Of a stretch of 17,018 nucleotides of DNA, positions 6,496 through 13,275 are shown piece by piece. Both the position numbers and the translations under genes were made by a program. The DNA lies in the NCBI GenBank assembly GCA_044464175.1, contig JBIQLO010000076.1, forward strand, positions 1-17,018, given 5' to 3'. How positions within the stretch are numbered: the first letter of the stretch is position 1; every line of letters starts with the position of its first letter. The DNA comes from JBIQLO01 sp044464175. GTDB lineage: Bacteria; Planctomycetota; Phycisphaerae; Tepidisphaerales; Tepidisphaeraceae. The notes beneath the pieces were generated by a model that had not been told where the DNA came from, did not search any database, and saw only the letters and a list, made by a program, of their open reading frames with translations.

Positions 6496-7581
6496 ATGGG
6501 TCGGTTGTATTTGCGCGACGGTGTGCCGGGGGATGTGGTGGAGGATGTCTTTGTCCTCACCGGCAAACAGTACTCCATCACCACCGGAGGCAAGCCTTTC
6601 ATCAAGGCCTTCGTCTCCGACCGCAGCGCTCAGGTCACCGCGCGCATGTGGAACGCCCAGCGCGACACCTTCGACGCCATGCCCGAAAGCGGATTCGTCA
6701 AAATCCGCGGCCACCTCGAGAATTACCAGAACAACCTGCAGCTCATCATCGAACAAATCTGGCCGGCCAAAGAGGGAACCTTCGACCCCGCCGACCTGAT
6801 GCCCCACACGCAGAAGGACATCGACGAGATGTGCCAGCGGATTTTCGAAATCTGCGGCAGCATCCAGAACCGTCACCTCGCCGCCATCGTCCAGGCCTAT
6901 CTCGACGATGAAGACCTGATGAACAACTTCTGTCGCGCCCCGGCCGCACAGAGCTTCCACCACGCCTTCATCGGCGGCCTGCTGGAACACACCCTCAACA
7001 TGATGGAGGTCGCCGACGCCGTCGTGAAGTTCTATCCCGGCCTCAACCGCGACCTCATGCTCACCGGCATCTTCCTCCACGACATCGCCAAAACCTGGGA
7101 GCTCACCTACGACTGCGCCTTCGGCTATTCCGACGGCGGCACCCTGGTCGGCCACATCGTCAAAGGCGCCATTTGGGTCGAGGAGAAAGCCAAAGCCGCC
7201 GAGCAGACCCTGGGCGAGAAAATCCCCCAGCGGCTCATCGACGTGCTCCAGCACCTGATCCTTTCCCACCACGGCGAGCCGGAATTCGGCGCCGCCCGCA
7301 TCCCCGCCACCCCCGAGGCCCTGGCCATTCACCTGATCGACAACCTTGATGCCAAGCTGATGCTGGCCTTGGCCTCCCGCGCCGCCACCGGCGCTGCGGC
7401 CGAGGGGAACTGGACCGAATACCTCAAGGCCTTCAGTGGCCGGCTTTATCGTCCCGATGTCGCCCCGCCCGAGGCCATCGAGGCCGAATCCTCCCCCAGC
7501 AACGGCCAGCCCGCCACCCCCACCATGAAACTGGCGATCAATAATCCCCTCTTTGAGGCTGCCCAGCCGAAGAAGAAATGA
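6496..7581 (+). CDS. OB-fold/HD-domain 3'-5' exoribonuclease, YhaM-like
   Basis: This is a 361-residue protein. Residues about 12-90 form an OB-fold nucleic-acid-binding domain (V-T-A-R-M-W-N; V-K-I-R-G-H-L-E-N-Y). Residues about 155-290 form an HD domain with H165 (L-L-E-H-T), H195-D196 (F-L-H-D-I-A-K-T), H220 (G-H-I), H258-H259 (L-S-H-H-G) and D282 (I-D-N-L-D-A-K) as likely metal ligands. The order matches the YhaM family of Mn-dependent 3'-5' exoribonucleases, which trim RNA in the cytoplasm. The last 30 residues are low-complexity (P-S-N-G-Q-P...Q-P-K-K-K) and probably disordered. GAGG at 6488-6491, four bases before the ATG, supports this start. The gene is convergent with the AraC gene and their 3' ends overlap by 44 bases. 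Confidence 0.88.
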   Translation: MGRLYLRDGVPGDVVEDVFVLTGKQYSITTGGKPFIKAFVSDRSAQVTARMWNAQRDTFDAMPESGFVKIRGHLENYQNNLQLIIEQIWPAKEGTFDPADLMPHTQKDIDEMCQRIFEICGSIQNRHLAAIVQAYLDDEDLMNNFCRAPAAQSFHHAFIGGLLEHTLNMMEVADAVVKFYPGLNRDLMLTGIFLHDIAKTWELTYDCAFGYSDGGTLVGHIVKGAIWVEEKAKAAEQTLGEKIPQRLIDVLQHLILSHHGEPEFGAARIPATPEALAIHLIDNLDAKLMLALASRAATGAAAEGNWTEYLKAFSGRLYRPDVAPPEAIEAESSPSNGQPATPTMKLAINNPLFEAAQPKKK

Positions 7582-8440
7582 TCCCCCGCCGAAACTCGCG
7601 CGGCGACCGGCCCACCAGCTTCTTGAATGTCCGCGACAGGTGAAACGCGTCGGCGAACCCCGTCAGCCGCGCAATCTGCGCCAGTGAGTGTTGCCCCGTC
7701 GCCAGATGCGCCCGCGCCGCCTCGATCCGAATTTGCCGCAGCCGCGCCATCGGCGACACCCCCGCCAGCCGCTTGTAGGCGTGGGCGAACCCCGACTCGC
7801 TCATCTCCACCGCCTGGGCAAAATCCGGCAGCGACAGCGGCCGATGCAGGTTCGCCCGCATGAACCGGTGCACCCGCGTCAGCAGGTCCTCATGCCGCCG
7901 GCTCTCGGTGACAATCAGCCAATCCTCCCGCGGCGCGGCCCCCAGCAAGTGCCCCATCACCTGCAAAAACGCCCCCCGCGCCAGCAGCGCATCGGCCCCG
8001 GGCAGGTTATGGTGCCGCAGCACCTGCTCCACCAGCGGCAACAGCAGATTCTGATGGTCCTCCACCCCCCGGTACGGCGACACCTTCTCCCGCCACGCCG
8101 CCAGCAGCGCCGATTCATCCCCCTCAAACAGCAGGCACAAACTCTCGCACACCCCCGGACCGCCCGCGTTCCTCTCCCGATAAACCGTCCCCGGCGCATA
8201 CAACACCCCCTGCTCCCGGCTGAACGTCCGCCACGGCCCCCCCTCCACGCTTATCGACAGCTTGCCGGTCGTAAACAGCTCCAGCGTCCACACCCCCCGA
8301 GAAATCCCCCGGCTGGGCATCGGCATCGCCATCCGGAACGGCAAGGCCGACACCAGGCGGAATCCAGCCCCGGCCTGGTCGCCGCCGGGTCCCTCCCATT
8401 GCTGCGCAGGTCCGTTCATGTTTTTTGCATGATCTGCCAT
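7538..8440 (-). CDS. AraC-family transcriptional regulator
   Basis: This is a 300-residue regulator. Residues about 45-95 look like a cupin-type AraC ligand-binding domain (L-E-L-F-T-T-G-K-L-S-I-S-V; Y-A-P-G-T-V-Y). Residues about 185-286 hold the paired helix-turn-helix DNA-binding domain: L-S-L-P-D-F-A-Q-A-V-E-M-S-E-S-G-F then I-A-R-L-T-G-F-A-D-A-F-H-L-S-R-T-F-K-K, ending G-R-S-P-R-E-F-R-R. I start it at the ATG complementary to 8438-8440. ATG 8419-8417 is an alternative, and neither has a strong ribosome site. A longer frame to 8566 would run into the divergent gene's own start and lacks family similarity. It diverges from the aminotransferase-amidohydrolase cluster across 101 bases with repeated sequence, so it probably controls that cluster. 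The effector is unknown. Confidence 0.92.
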   Translation of the reverse strand: MADHAKNMNGPAQQWEGPGGDQAGAGFRLVSALPFRMAMPMPSRGISRGVWTLELFTTGKLSISVEGGPWRTFSREQGVLYAPGTVYRERNAGGPGVCESLCLLFEGDESALLAAWREKVSPYRGVEDHQNLLLPLVEQVLRHHNLPGADALLARGAFLQVMGHLLGAAPREDWLIVTESRRHEDLLTRVHRFMRANLHRPLSLPDFAQAVEMSESGFAHAYKRLAGVSPMARLRQIRIEAARAHLATGQHSLAQIARLTGFADAFHLSRTFKKLVGRSPREFRRGIISSSAGQPQRGDY

Positions 8441-8465
8441 AGCCAGGATTCGGAATGGTGGTAGT

Positions 8466-8532
8466 TTTATGCAGCATACTCGGCCCGTGCAAGAAATTGT
8501 TTCCCGACGGACCGTGCAGGATGGAGCATAAA
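8466..8532. promoter_or_regulatory. divergent control region with direct and inverted repeats
   Basis: Between the AraC and aminotransferase genes, CGGCCCGTGCAAG (8481-8493) is repeated directly as CGGACCGTGCAGG (8508-8520), 11 of 13 identical and 27 bases apart. Around them, TTTATGCAGCAT (8466-8477) and ATGGAGCATAAA (8521-8532) form an inverted repeat with 10 of 12 pairs. AraC-type proteins often bind pairs of directly repeated half-sites, so the direct repeats are candidate binding sites. The right inverted arm touches the ribosome site at 8530-8536 and could mask it in RNA. Confidence 0.45.
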
Positions 8533-8536
8533 GGAG
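8530..8536 (+). promoter_or_regulatory. Shine-Dalgarno deciding the aminotransferase start
   Basis: AAAGGAG is 5 bases before ATG 8542. It selects this start over in-frame upstream GTG/ATG codons, whose extra residues would be encoded by the divergent control region. Confidence 0.8.
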
Positions 8537-8541
8537 CCGCC

Positions 8542-9873
8542 ATGACGACCACCGCCACTCAAGCATCCCCCTTGGCCATCGACGGAGGCCCCAAGGCCTT
8601 TGCCCGCATGGAGGGAAAGCCGCAGAACAAGATCGGCGTCGAGGAACTCTTCGCCATCGCCCAGCGCTTCGGCCTGAAGCCCGACGCCATGCAGCGACTG
8701 CGCGAAGCGATTACCGACGACGACCTGGAGGGCAATGGCCCCAATCTCGGCAAGTATGCCACCACCTTCCCCAAACCCTCGACCGGCTCGAAGATGGAGG
8801 CCTTGGCGCGCGAGCTGTTCGGCTCCCCCCATGCCCTGGCCGTCAGCTCCGGCACCGGGGCGCTCCACGCCGCGATGGTCGCCGTCGGGGCCGCCCCCGG
8901 CAAAGAGGTCATCATTCCCGCAATGGGCTTCATGGCCACCGCCGCCGCCGCCGCCCTCAGCGGCGCCACCCCCGTCTTTTGCGATGTCGATGAATCCCTT
9001 CAACTCGATCCCGACAAGCTCGAAGCCTGCATCACTCCCAATACCGTTGCCGTCGCCCCCACGCACCACTGGGGCATGGTCGCGGACATGGACCCGATCA
9101 TGGCCATCGCCCGCAAACACCGGATCAAGGTGGTCGAGGACTGCGCCCAGTCGCCCGGCGCGCAATACAAGGGACGGTTCGTCGGCACGATCGGCGATGT
9201 CGGCTGCTTCAGCATCTCCGCCTACAAGATCATCGGCGGCGGGGAGGGAGGGCTGGTCCTGGCCCGCGACCAGCGGCTGTTTGACCGCGTCAACCAGTTG
9301 GCCGAGTGCGGCGGCCTGTGGCGCAGCCAGCGCTTCGCCCCGCCGCAGTATGAAGGGGAACTGTTCGTCGGCACCAACTACCGCCTCTCGGAACTGGAGT
9401 CGGCCGTCAATGTCGTTCAACTGGGCAAGCTCCAGGCGATTGTGGACCGCACCCGCGCCAACTATCACCGCATCCTCAAGCAACTGACGTCGGTCCGGGA
9501 AATCCGCCCGCAGAAGATCAACGACCACGCCGGCGCCATTGGCTACCAAATTCGCTTCTTCCCCCAAAGCCATGAACTGGGTGAAAGGATCGTCGAGGCC
9601 CTGCGGGTCGAGGGGATCGGCTGCAACAAGCGCCCCCGCGAGGGCAAGCCCGACTGGCACCTGTGCAGCGACATGTTCCCCCTGCAACAGGCGCTCAAGG
9701 CCAACAGCCGCGCCGACCAGTGCCCCGTGGCCATGGACTTGTTCCGCCGCGAATTGTCGATCGCCGTCAACCAGTGGTGGAACCATGCCGACTGCGACGC
9801 CGTCGCCGGCGGCATCAACAAAGTCCTGGCGGCCTATTGCACGGCCGATGACAATGCACAGCCGTGGTGGTAA
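8542..9873 (+). CDS. DegT/DnrJ/EryC1/StrS-family PLP aminotransferase
   Basis: This is a 443-residue fold-type I, PLP-dependent enzyme. Visible features are S-S-G-T-G-A-L at 102-108 (phosphate-binding turn), Asp200 in V-V-E-D-C-A-Q-S (pairs with the PLP ring nitrogen) and Lys229 in F-S-I-S-A-Y-K-I-I-G-G-G-E-G-G (Schiff-base lysine). The N-terminal L-A-I-D-G-G-P-K-A and the G-T-N-Y-R-L-S-E-L-E-S-A segment at 277-288 are also typical. Characterised relatives transaminate keto-sugars on nucleotide sugars or cyclitols, or act as dehydratases. All catalytic residues are present, so an active aminotransferase is expected. It is the first gene of a four-gene run divergent from the AraC regulator, 59 bases ahead of the amidohydrolase. 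The neighbours suggest an amino-sugar or cyclitol derivative. The substrate is not identifiable. Confidence 0.92.
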   Translation: MTTTATQASPLAIDGGPKAFARMEGKPQNKIGVEELFAIAQRFGLKPDAMQRLREAITDDDLEGNGPNLGKYATTFPKPSTGSKMEALARELFGSPHALAVSSGTGALHAAMVAVGAAPGKEVIIPAMGFMATAAAAALSGATPVFCDVDESLQLDPDKLEACITPNTVAVAPTHHWGMVADMDPIMAIARKHRIKVVEDCAQSPGAQYKGRFVGTIGDVGCFSISAYKIIGGGEGGLVLARDQRLFDRVNQLAECGGLWRSQRFAPPQYEGELFVGTNYRLSELESAVNVVQLGKLQAIVDRTRANYHRILKQLTSVREIRPQKINDHAGAIGYQIRFFPQSHELGERIVEALRVEGIGCNKRPREGKPDWHLCSDMFPLQQALKANSRADQCPVAMDLFRRELSIAVNQWWNHADCDAVAGGINKVLAAYCTADDNAQPWW

Positions 9874-9901
9874 CTGTGGACGGTCGCGTTGAGGCCGTTG
9901 C
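9874..9901 (+). repeat. 28-bp near-repeat, copy 2 (upstream of amidohydrolase)
   Basis: This starts at the base after the aminotransferase stop codon and matches 1405-1432 at 25 of 28 positions. It is in frame with the downstream amidohydrolase and would read V-D-G-R-V-E-A-V-A if a GTG near 9864 were used, but ATG 9933 has the better ribosome site. Confidence 0.5.
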
Positions 9902-9932
9902 GGGTTCAATGAACTCCCCTACAGAGGAATCT

Positions 9933-11531
9933 ATGACCAACTGGAACTTCTTTGATGCCCGCTGCAAGGTGGGGCTGCATTCCAAGCAGACGACGCCGGA
10001 GCGCAGCCCCTTTTCGGTCGAGCATCTTCTTTCCGACATGGACCAGTGCGGCGTGGCCGAGGCGCTGGTGCTCGATTGTCTCAGCGTCGAAAACAGCCCG
10101 CTGGACGGCAACCCGCGCGTATTACAGCAGGTTGAGGGGCATCCGCGCCTCCATCCCGTCTGGGTGGCCCTGCCGCCGGGATCGGATGAGACGCCCGCCC
10201 CGGCCGACATGCTTCAGCAGATGCGCCGGCACAAGATCGCGGCCCTCTATCTGTTGCCGGTCCAGTATCGTTATTCCTTGGGCGACTGGAGCATTGATGA
10301 ACTGATTGAGCCGATGGCCGAGGCGGGTGTGCCGATTTTCGTCAGTTACGATGAAGTGGGCCCGCGCGGCACGGGCACCGACCAGACCGACTGGGATGCG
10401 GTCGTGGCCCTGTGCCGGCGCTGGCCGAAGCTGCCGGTCATCGTCAGTGAATACCGCATCCGCCGCGGCCAAAGGGCGCTCTACAAGGCTTTTGACGCCT
10501 GTCCCAACTTGCGCTTGGAGGTGAGCTGTTATTGGCTGCATCACGGCATCGAATATGTCACCCGCCGCTGGGGGTCGGAGCGGCTGCTGTTTGGGTCTAA
10601 TTGGCCCACCCACGGAATTGGTCTGACGCTTCCCACCGTCGCTTGCGCCGAGATCGACGATGCCGACAAGCGAAAGATCGCCGGCGACAACCTGCGCCAA
10701 CTGGTCCGCTGGTGCGATCCGGCCCACCCTGAAGTCCGGCCTACCCCGCCGACCGATCCCTTGGTGCAGTGGGGGCGCACCGGACAGAAGCCCGAAGGGA
10801 TCAAGCTGTATGACAACCACGGACACGTCGGCGGCACGTCCGGCCATTACCACGTGCCCGACGGAGATGCCGAGGCTCTGATCCGCGAAATGGACCGCTT
10901 CGGCATCGAGCAGGTCTGCGTCTTTTCACTGTCGGGCGTCTTCACTGATGAGGTCTACGGCAACGACCGGGCGCTGGAATACATCCGCAAATATCCGGAC
11001 CGCTTCGTGGGCTTCACAATGCTCAACCCTCATCGCGGTCCCGATTTCATGCGGCGCGAACTGGAACGATGCGCCAAATTGGGCATGCGCGGCATCAAGC
11101 TGATCCCGACCTATCAGGGCTATCCGGAGGAAGGGCCCAACATCGATGTGGCCTGTCAGTGGGCCCACGAACACAAGCAGCTCATCCTCAACCATTACTG
11201 GGGCGGCGCCGATCAGATGCGCCGGCTGGTCAGCACCTATCCCAACGCCTGTTTCTTCACCGGCCACACCACGGTGCAATATGCCAATGTGATGAAAGAG
11301 CACAAGAATCTCTATGTCTGCTCCTGCCCCGTGCGCGAGCCGCGCATCGTGGAGACGGTCGTGGACGCGATCGGGGCCGACCGCTTTCTCTTCGGCTCAG
11401 ACCTGACCGATCTGCCCATTTCCTGGGGCATCGGTCCGATTCTCATGGCCCGCATTCCCGAAGCGGACAAGCGCAAAATCCTCGGCGATAATCTGAAGGA
11501 CCTGCTGACCCGTTACAGCCTTCCCTCATGA
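9933..11531 (+). CDS. tandem-duplicated amidohydrolase (PF04909-like), N-half degenerate
   Basis: This 532-residue protein is made of two amidohydrolase-2-type TIM barrels, about 1-262 and 288-530. Both end with nearly the same segment (D-A-D-K-R-K-I-A-G-D-N-L-R-Q-L and E-A-D-K-R-K-I-L-G-D-N-L-K-D-L), proving an internal duplication. The C-half keeps the metal site: H296-G-H298, His421 (L-N-H-Y-W), His445 (T-G-H-T-T) and Asp490 (L-F-G-S-D). The N-half has D-A-R-C-K at the H-x-H position and G-S-N-W instead of G-S-D, so it is probably inactive. The family hydrolyses or decarboxylates cyclic and aromatic acids, lactones and amides. AGAGGA at 9923-9928 supports ATG 9933. The gene shares ATGA with the alpha/beta hydrolase. 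Two separate genes fused by a sequencing error is unlikely, because one frame runs through a clear linker (263-287). Confidence 0.88.
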   Translation: MTNWNFFDARCKVGLHSKQTTPERSPFSVEHLLSDMDQCGVAEALVLDCLSVENSPLDGNPRVLQQVEGHPRLHPVWVALPPGSDETPAPADMLQQMRRHKIAALYLLPVQYRYSLGDWSIDELIEPMAEAGVPIFVSYDEVGPRGTGTDQTDWDAVVALCRRWPKLPVIVSEYRIRRGQRALYKAFDACPNLRLEVSCYWLHHGIEYVTRRWGSERLLFGSNWPTHGIGLTLPTVACAEIDDADKRKIAGDNLRQLVRWCDPAHPEVRPTPPTDPLVQWGRTGQKPEGIKLYDNHGHVGGTSGHYHVPDGDAEALIREMDRFGIEQVCVFSLSGVFTDEVYGNDRALEYIRKYPDRFVGFTMLNPHRGPDFMRRELERCAKLGMRGIKLIPTYQGYPEEGPNIDVACQWAHEHKQLILNHYWGGADQMRRLVSTYPNACFFTGHTTVQYANVMKEHKNLYVCSCPVREPRIVETVVDAIGADRFLFGSDLTDLPISWGIGPILMARIPEADKRKILGDNLKDLLTRYSLPS

Positions 11532-12358
11532 TGACAGCCTCCCTTCAAAACATCCGATGCGCCCCCTGGCCCGATGCGCCGGCCGCCGCGGGGGAGGAGG
11601 CGCTGCGCGTCCACTACGTCAGCGAGGCGGATGGGCAGCCTGACTGGGCCGTGCTGATGCCCGGCCGCTCGACCCACGCCTTCGCCGTCATGCTCCATGG
11701 CCATGGCAGCGGGGGCGACCAGCTTCTGACGCGCCCCGACATCCGCGACCAATGGCTGCCGGCGATGCGGTCGGCGGGCCTGGGCATTCTCTGTCCCAAC
11801 CTGCGCGGCAATGCCTGGATGTCCCCGGCCGCCGCCGCCGATCTGCATCAGCTTCTTGCCTGGCTTGGCGAGCAGTATGCGCCCCAGCGCATTGTTCTGG
11901 TCGGTGGCTCCATGGGGGGGACATCCACCCTCATTTACGCCGCGCTTCATCCGCAGACGATTGACGGGGTTGTCGCCCTCTGCCCGGCCACGGACCTGCC
12001 CGGCTACTGGCGCTGGGCCGCGACCCGTGCGTCCCAACATCCCATTCTGGCCCAGATCGCCGCGGCGATAGAGGAACATTACGGAGCAACGCCTGAGCAT
12101 GCGCCGGAGCTATTTGCCCGCCATTCCGCGCTGCAACAGTACAATCGGCTCACCATGCCCATCGCCCTGGCGCATGGATCGGCCGATGCCACCATCCCGG
12201 TGGAGGGTTCCCGCCAACTGGCCGCCCGCCTGGGCGGACGGGCTGAGGTGCGCTATCAGGAGGTGCCCGATGGCGACCATGACGCCCCGCTGGTGACGTT
12301 CCCCGATGCGCTCCGATGGGTGCTGGAAAGAGGAATGACCAAATTGGTCCCTGTCTGA
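11528..12358 (+). CDS. alpha/beta hydrolase (serine esterase/peptidase-like)
   Basis: This is a 276-residue alpha/beta-hydrolase. The oxyanion-side motif is M-L-H-G-H-G-S-G at 55-62 and the nucleophile elbow is G-G-S128-M-G-G. Asp220 (H-G-S-A-D-A-T-I-P) and His251 (D-G-D-H-D-A-P) complete a catalytic triad. There is no signal peptide or membrane segment, so it is cytoplasmic. Its start codon overlaps the amidohydrolase stop in ATGA, giving tight translational coupling. The family splits esters, amides or C-C bonds, and in this cluster it could deacylate or open a ring in the same pathway. The substrate is unknown. A purine-rich run (GATAATCTGAAGGA) upstream is unremarkable, so coupling rather than a strong ribosome site probably drives expression. 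Confidence 0.88.
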   Translation: MMTASLQNIRCAPWPDAPAAAGEEALRVHYVSEADGQPDWAVLMPGRSTHAFAVMLHGHGSGGDQLLTRPDIRDQWLPAMRSAGLGILCPNLRGNAWMSPAAAADLHQLLAWLGEQYAPQRIVLVGGSMGGTSTLIYAALHPQTIDGVVALCPATDLPGYWRWAATRASQHPILAQIAAAIEEHYGATPEHAPELFARHSALQQYNRLTMPIALAHGSADATIPVEGSRQLAARLGGRAEVRYQEVPDGDHDAPLVTFPDALRWVLERGMTKLVPV

Positions 12359-12393
12359 CGGATTCATCAATCATAGTTTCCTGAAAGGATGCC

Positions 12394-13176
12394 ATGCTCA
12401 AGCAATCATTCTGCTATCCCTGCTATAAGGCCGATGATGTGGACCTGGACCGCCTGTGTGGAAGGGCGGCCGAGGTTGGGTATGCCGGCGTGGAACTCTG
12501 GTTCCGCGACGAGCAGTTTCTGCCGCTGGTGGAGGCGGCCAAAGCCCATGGTCTGGTCGTTGCCAGCATGTGCGGCCACAAGTCCCTGGGCGGCGGATTG
12601 AACAACCCGGCCGAGCATGACCGGATTGAGGCGGAAATCCGCCAGTCCCTCCAAATCGCGCAGGAGCATCACATTCCCAACCTGATCTGCTTCAGCGGCA
12701 ATCGCATCGAGGGGCAGAGCGATTCGGATGGGCTCCGCGCCTGCATTCAAGGGTTTGAGCGACTGGCCCCGCTGGCGGAGAAGGCGGGGGTGAACCTCAA
12801 CATGGAGCTGCTCAATTCCAAGGTCAATCATCCCGGTTATCAGGCCGACCATACCGCCTGGGGCGTGGCGGTCTGCCGGAAAGTGAACAGCCCGTGCGTC
12901 AAGCTGCTCTATGACATCTATCACATGCAGATCATGGAAGGGGATGTGATCCGCACGATCCGCGACAACATCCAGTGGATCGGGCACTTCCACACGGCCG
13001 GCAATCCCGGGCGTTTCGACCTGGATGAGGAGCAGGAGCTGTACTATCCGGCCATTTGCCGCGCGATCGTCGCGGCGGGTTTTGATGGCTATCTGGCCCA
13101 TGAATTTCGCCCCAAGGGGAATCAGCTGGAGGCGCTGGCCCGGGCGTTTCAGGTTTGCCATGTTGGCACCGCCTAG
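12394..13176 (+). CDS. hydroxypyruvate isomerase-like TIM-barrel sugar isomerase/epimerase
   Basis: This 260-residue xylose-isomerase-like TIM barrel (AP endonuclease-2 superfamily) resembles hydroxypyruvate isomerase. Expected catalytic and metal-binding acids are Glu138 (N-L-N-M-E-L-L-N) and Glu237 (L-A-H-E-F-R-P), with Asp174 and His177 (L-L-Y-D-I-Y-H-M-Q) and His200 (G-H-F-H-T-A). The segment G-N-P-G-R-F-D-L-D-E-E-Q-E-L-Y-Y at 203-218 is strongly typical of Hyi and its close paralogues. Members isomerise or epimerise small keto-sugars and sugar acids with a divalent metal. It follows the hydrolase by 35 bases with GAAAGGA at 12383-12389 and is the last gene before a hairpin. True hydroxypyruvate activity is not assured, because many paralogues act on tetronates or other ketoses. 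Confidence 0.9.
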   Translation: MLKQSFCYPCYKADDVDLDRLCGRAAEVGYAGVELWFRDEQFLPLVEAAKAHGLVVASMCGHKSLGGGLNNPAEHDRIEAEIRQSLQIAQEHHIPNLICFSGNRIEGQSDSDGLRACIQGFERLAPLAEKAGVNLNMELLNSKVNHPGYQADHTAWGVAVCRKVNSPCVKLLYDIYHMQIMEGDVIRTIRDNIQWIGHFHTAGNPGRFDLDEEQELYYPAICRAIVAAGFDGYLAHEFRPKGNQLEALARAFQVCHVGTA

Positions 13177-13193
13177 CCTGCGGGTGCCATAAT
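13163..13193 (+). promoter_or_regulatory. possible extended -10 promoter of the histidine kinase gene
   Basis: TGCCATAAT at 13185-13193 is an extended -10 (TGn plus CATAAT, five of six bases). TTGGCA at 13163-13168 is a candidate -35, with a long 19-base spacer. It overlaps the hairpin at 13164-13189 and the end of the isomerase gene, about 83 bases before the kinase ATG. Confidence 0.4.
13164..13189 (+). terminator. stem-loop over the isomerase stop codon
   Basis: TGGCACC (13164-13170) pairs perfectly with GGTGCCA (13183-13189) around a 12-base loop that contains the TAG stop (13174-13176). A T/A-rich TAATATTT follows at once. It is terminator-like but short, and a ribosome at the stop would disrupt it. 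Confidence 0.4.
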
Positions 13194-13263
13194 ATTTGCA
13201 TTGGATGCCGCCAGAGTAGTAAAATCCCAGTTCACCTTTCCTGTGCGGAACGGCATAGAGCAT

Positions 13264-13267
13264 GGAG
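13264..13267 (+). promoter_or_regulatory. Shine-Dalgarno deciding the histidine kinase start
   Basis: GGAG lies 8 bases before ATG 13276. The in-frame TTG at 13201 would add 25 residues but has no ribosome site and lies too close to the predicted promoter. Confidence 0.55.
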
Positions 13268-13275
13268 TTTACTCA

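Noticed and set aside
5734..7332. Minus-strand open frame of 532 residues opposite sodA and the exoribonuclease
   Set aside because: It crosses two well-supported genes and their intergenic repeat, and it has no motifs.
8441..8566. 42-residue extension of the AraC regulator
   Set aside because: It would overlap the start of the divergent aminotransferase gene, and the Cys/Arg/Trp-rich sequence does not resemble an AraC N-terminus.
8467..9909. Minus-strand open frame of 480 residues opposite the aminotransferase
   Set aside because: It is a shadow of a gene with all catalytic motifs present on the plus strand.
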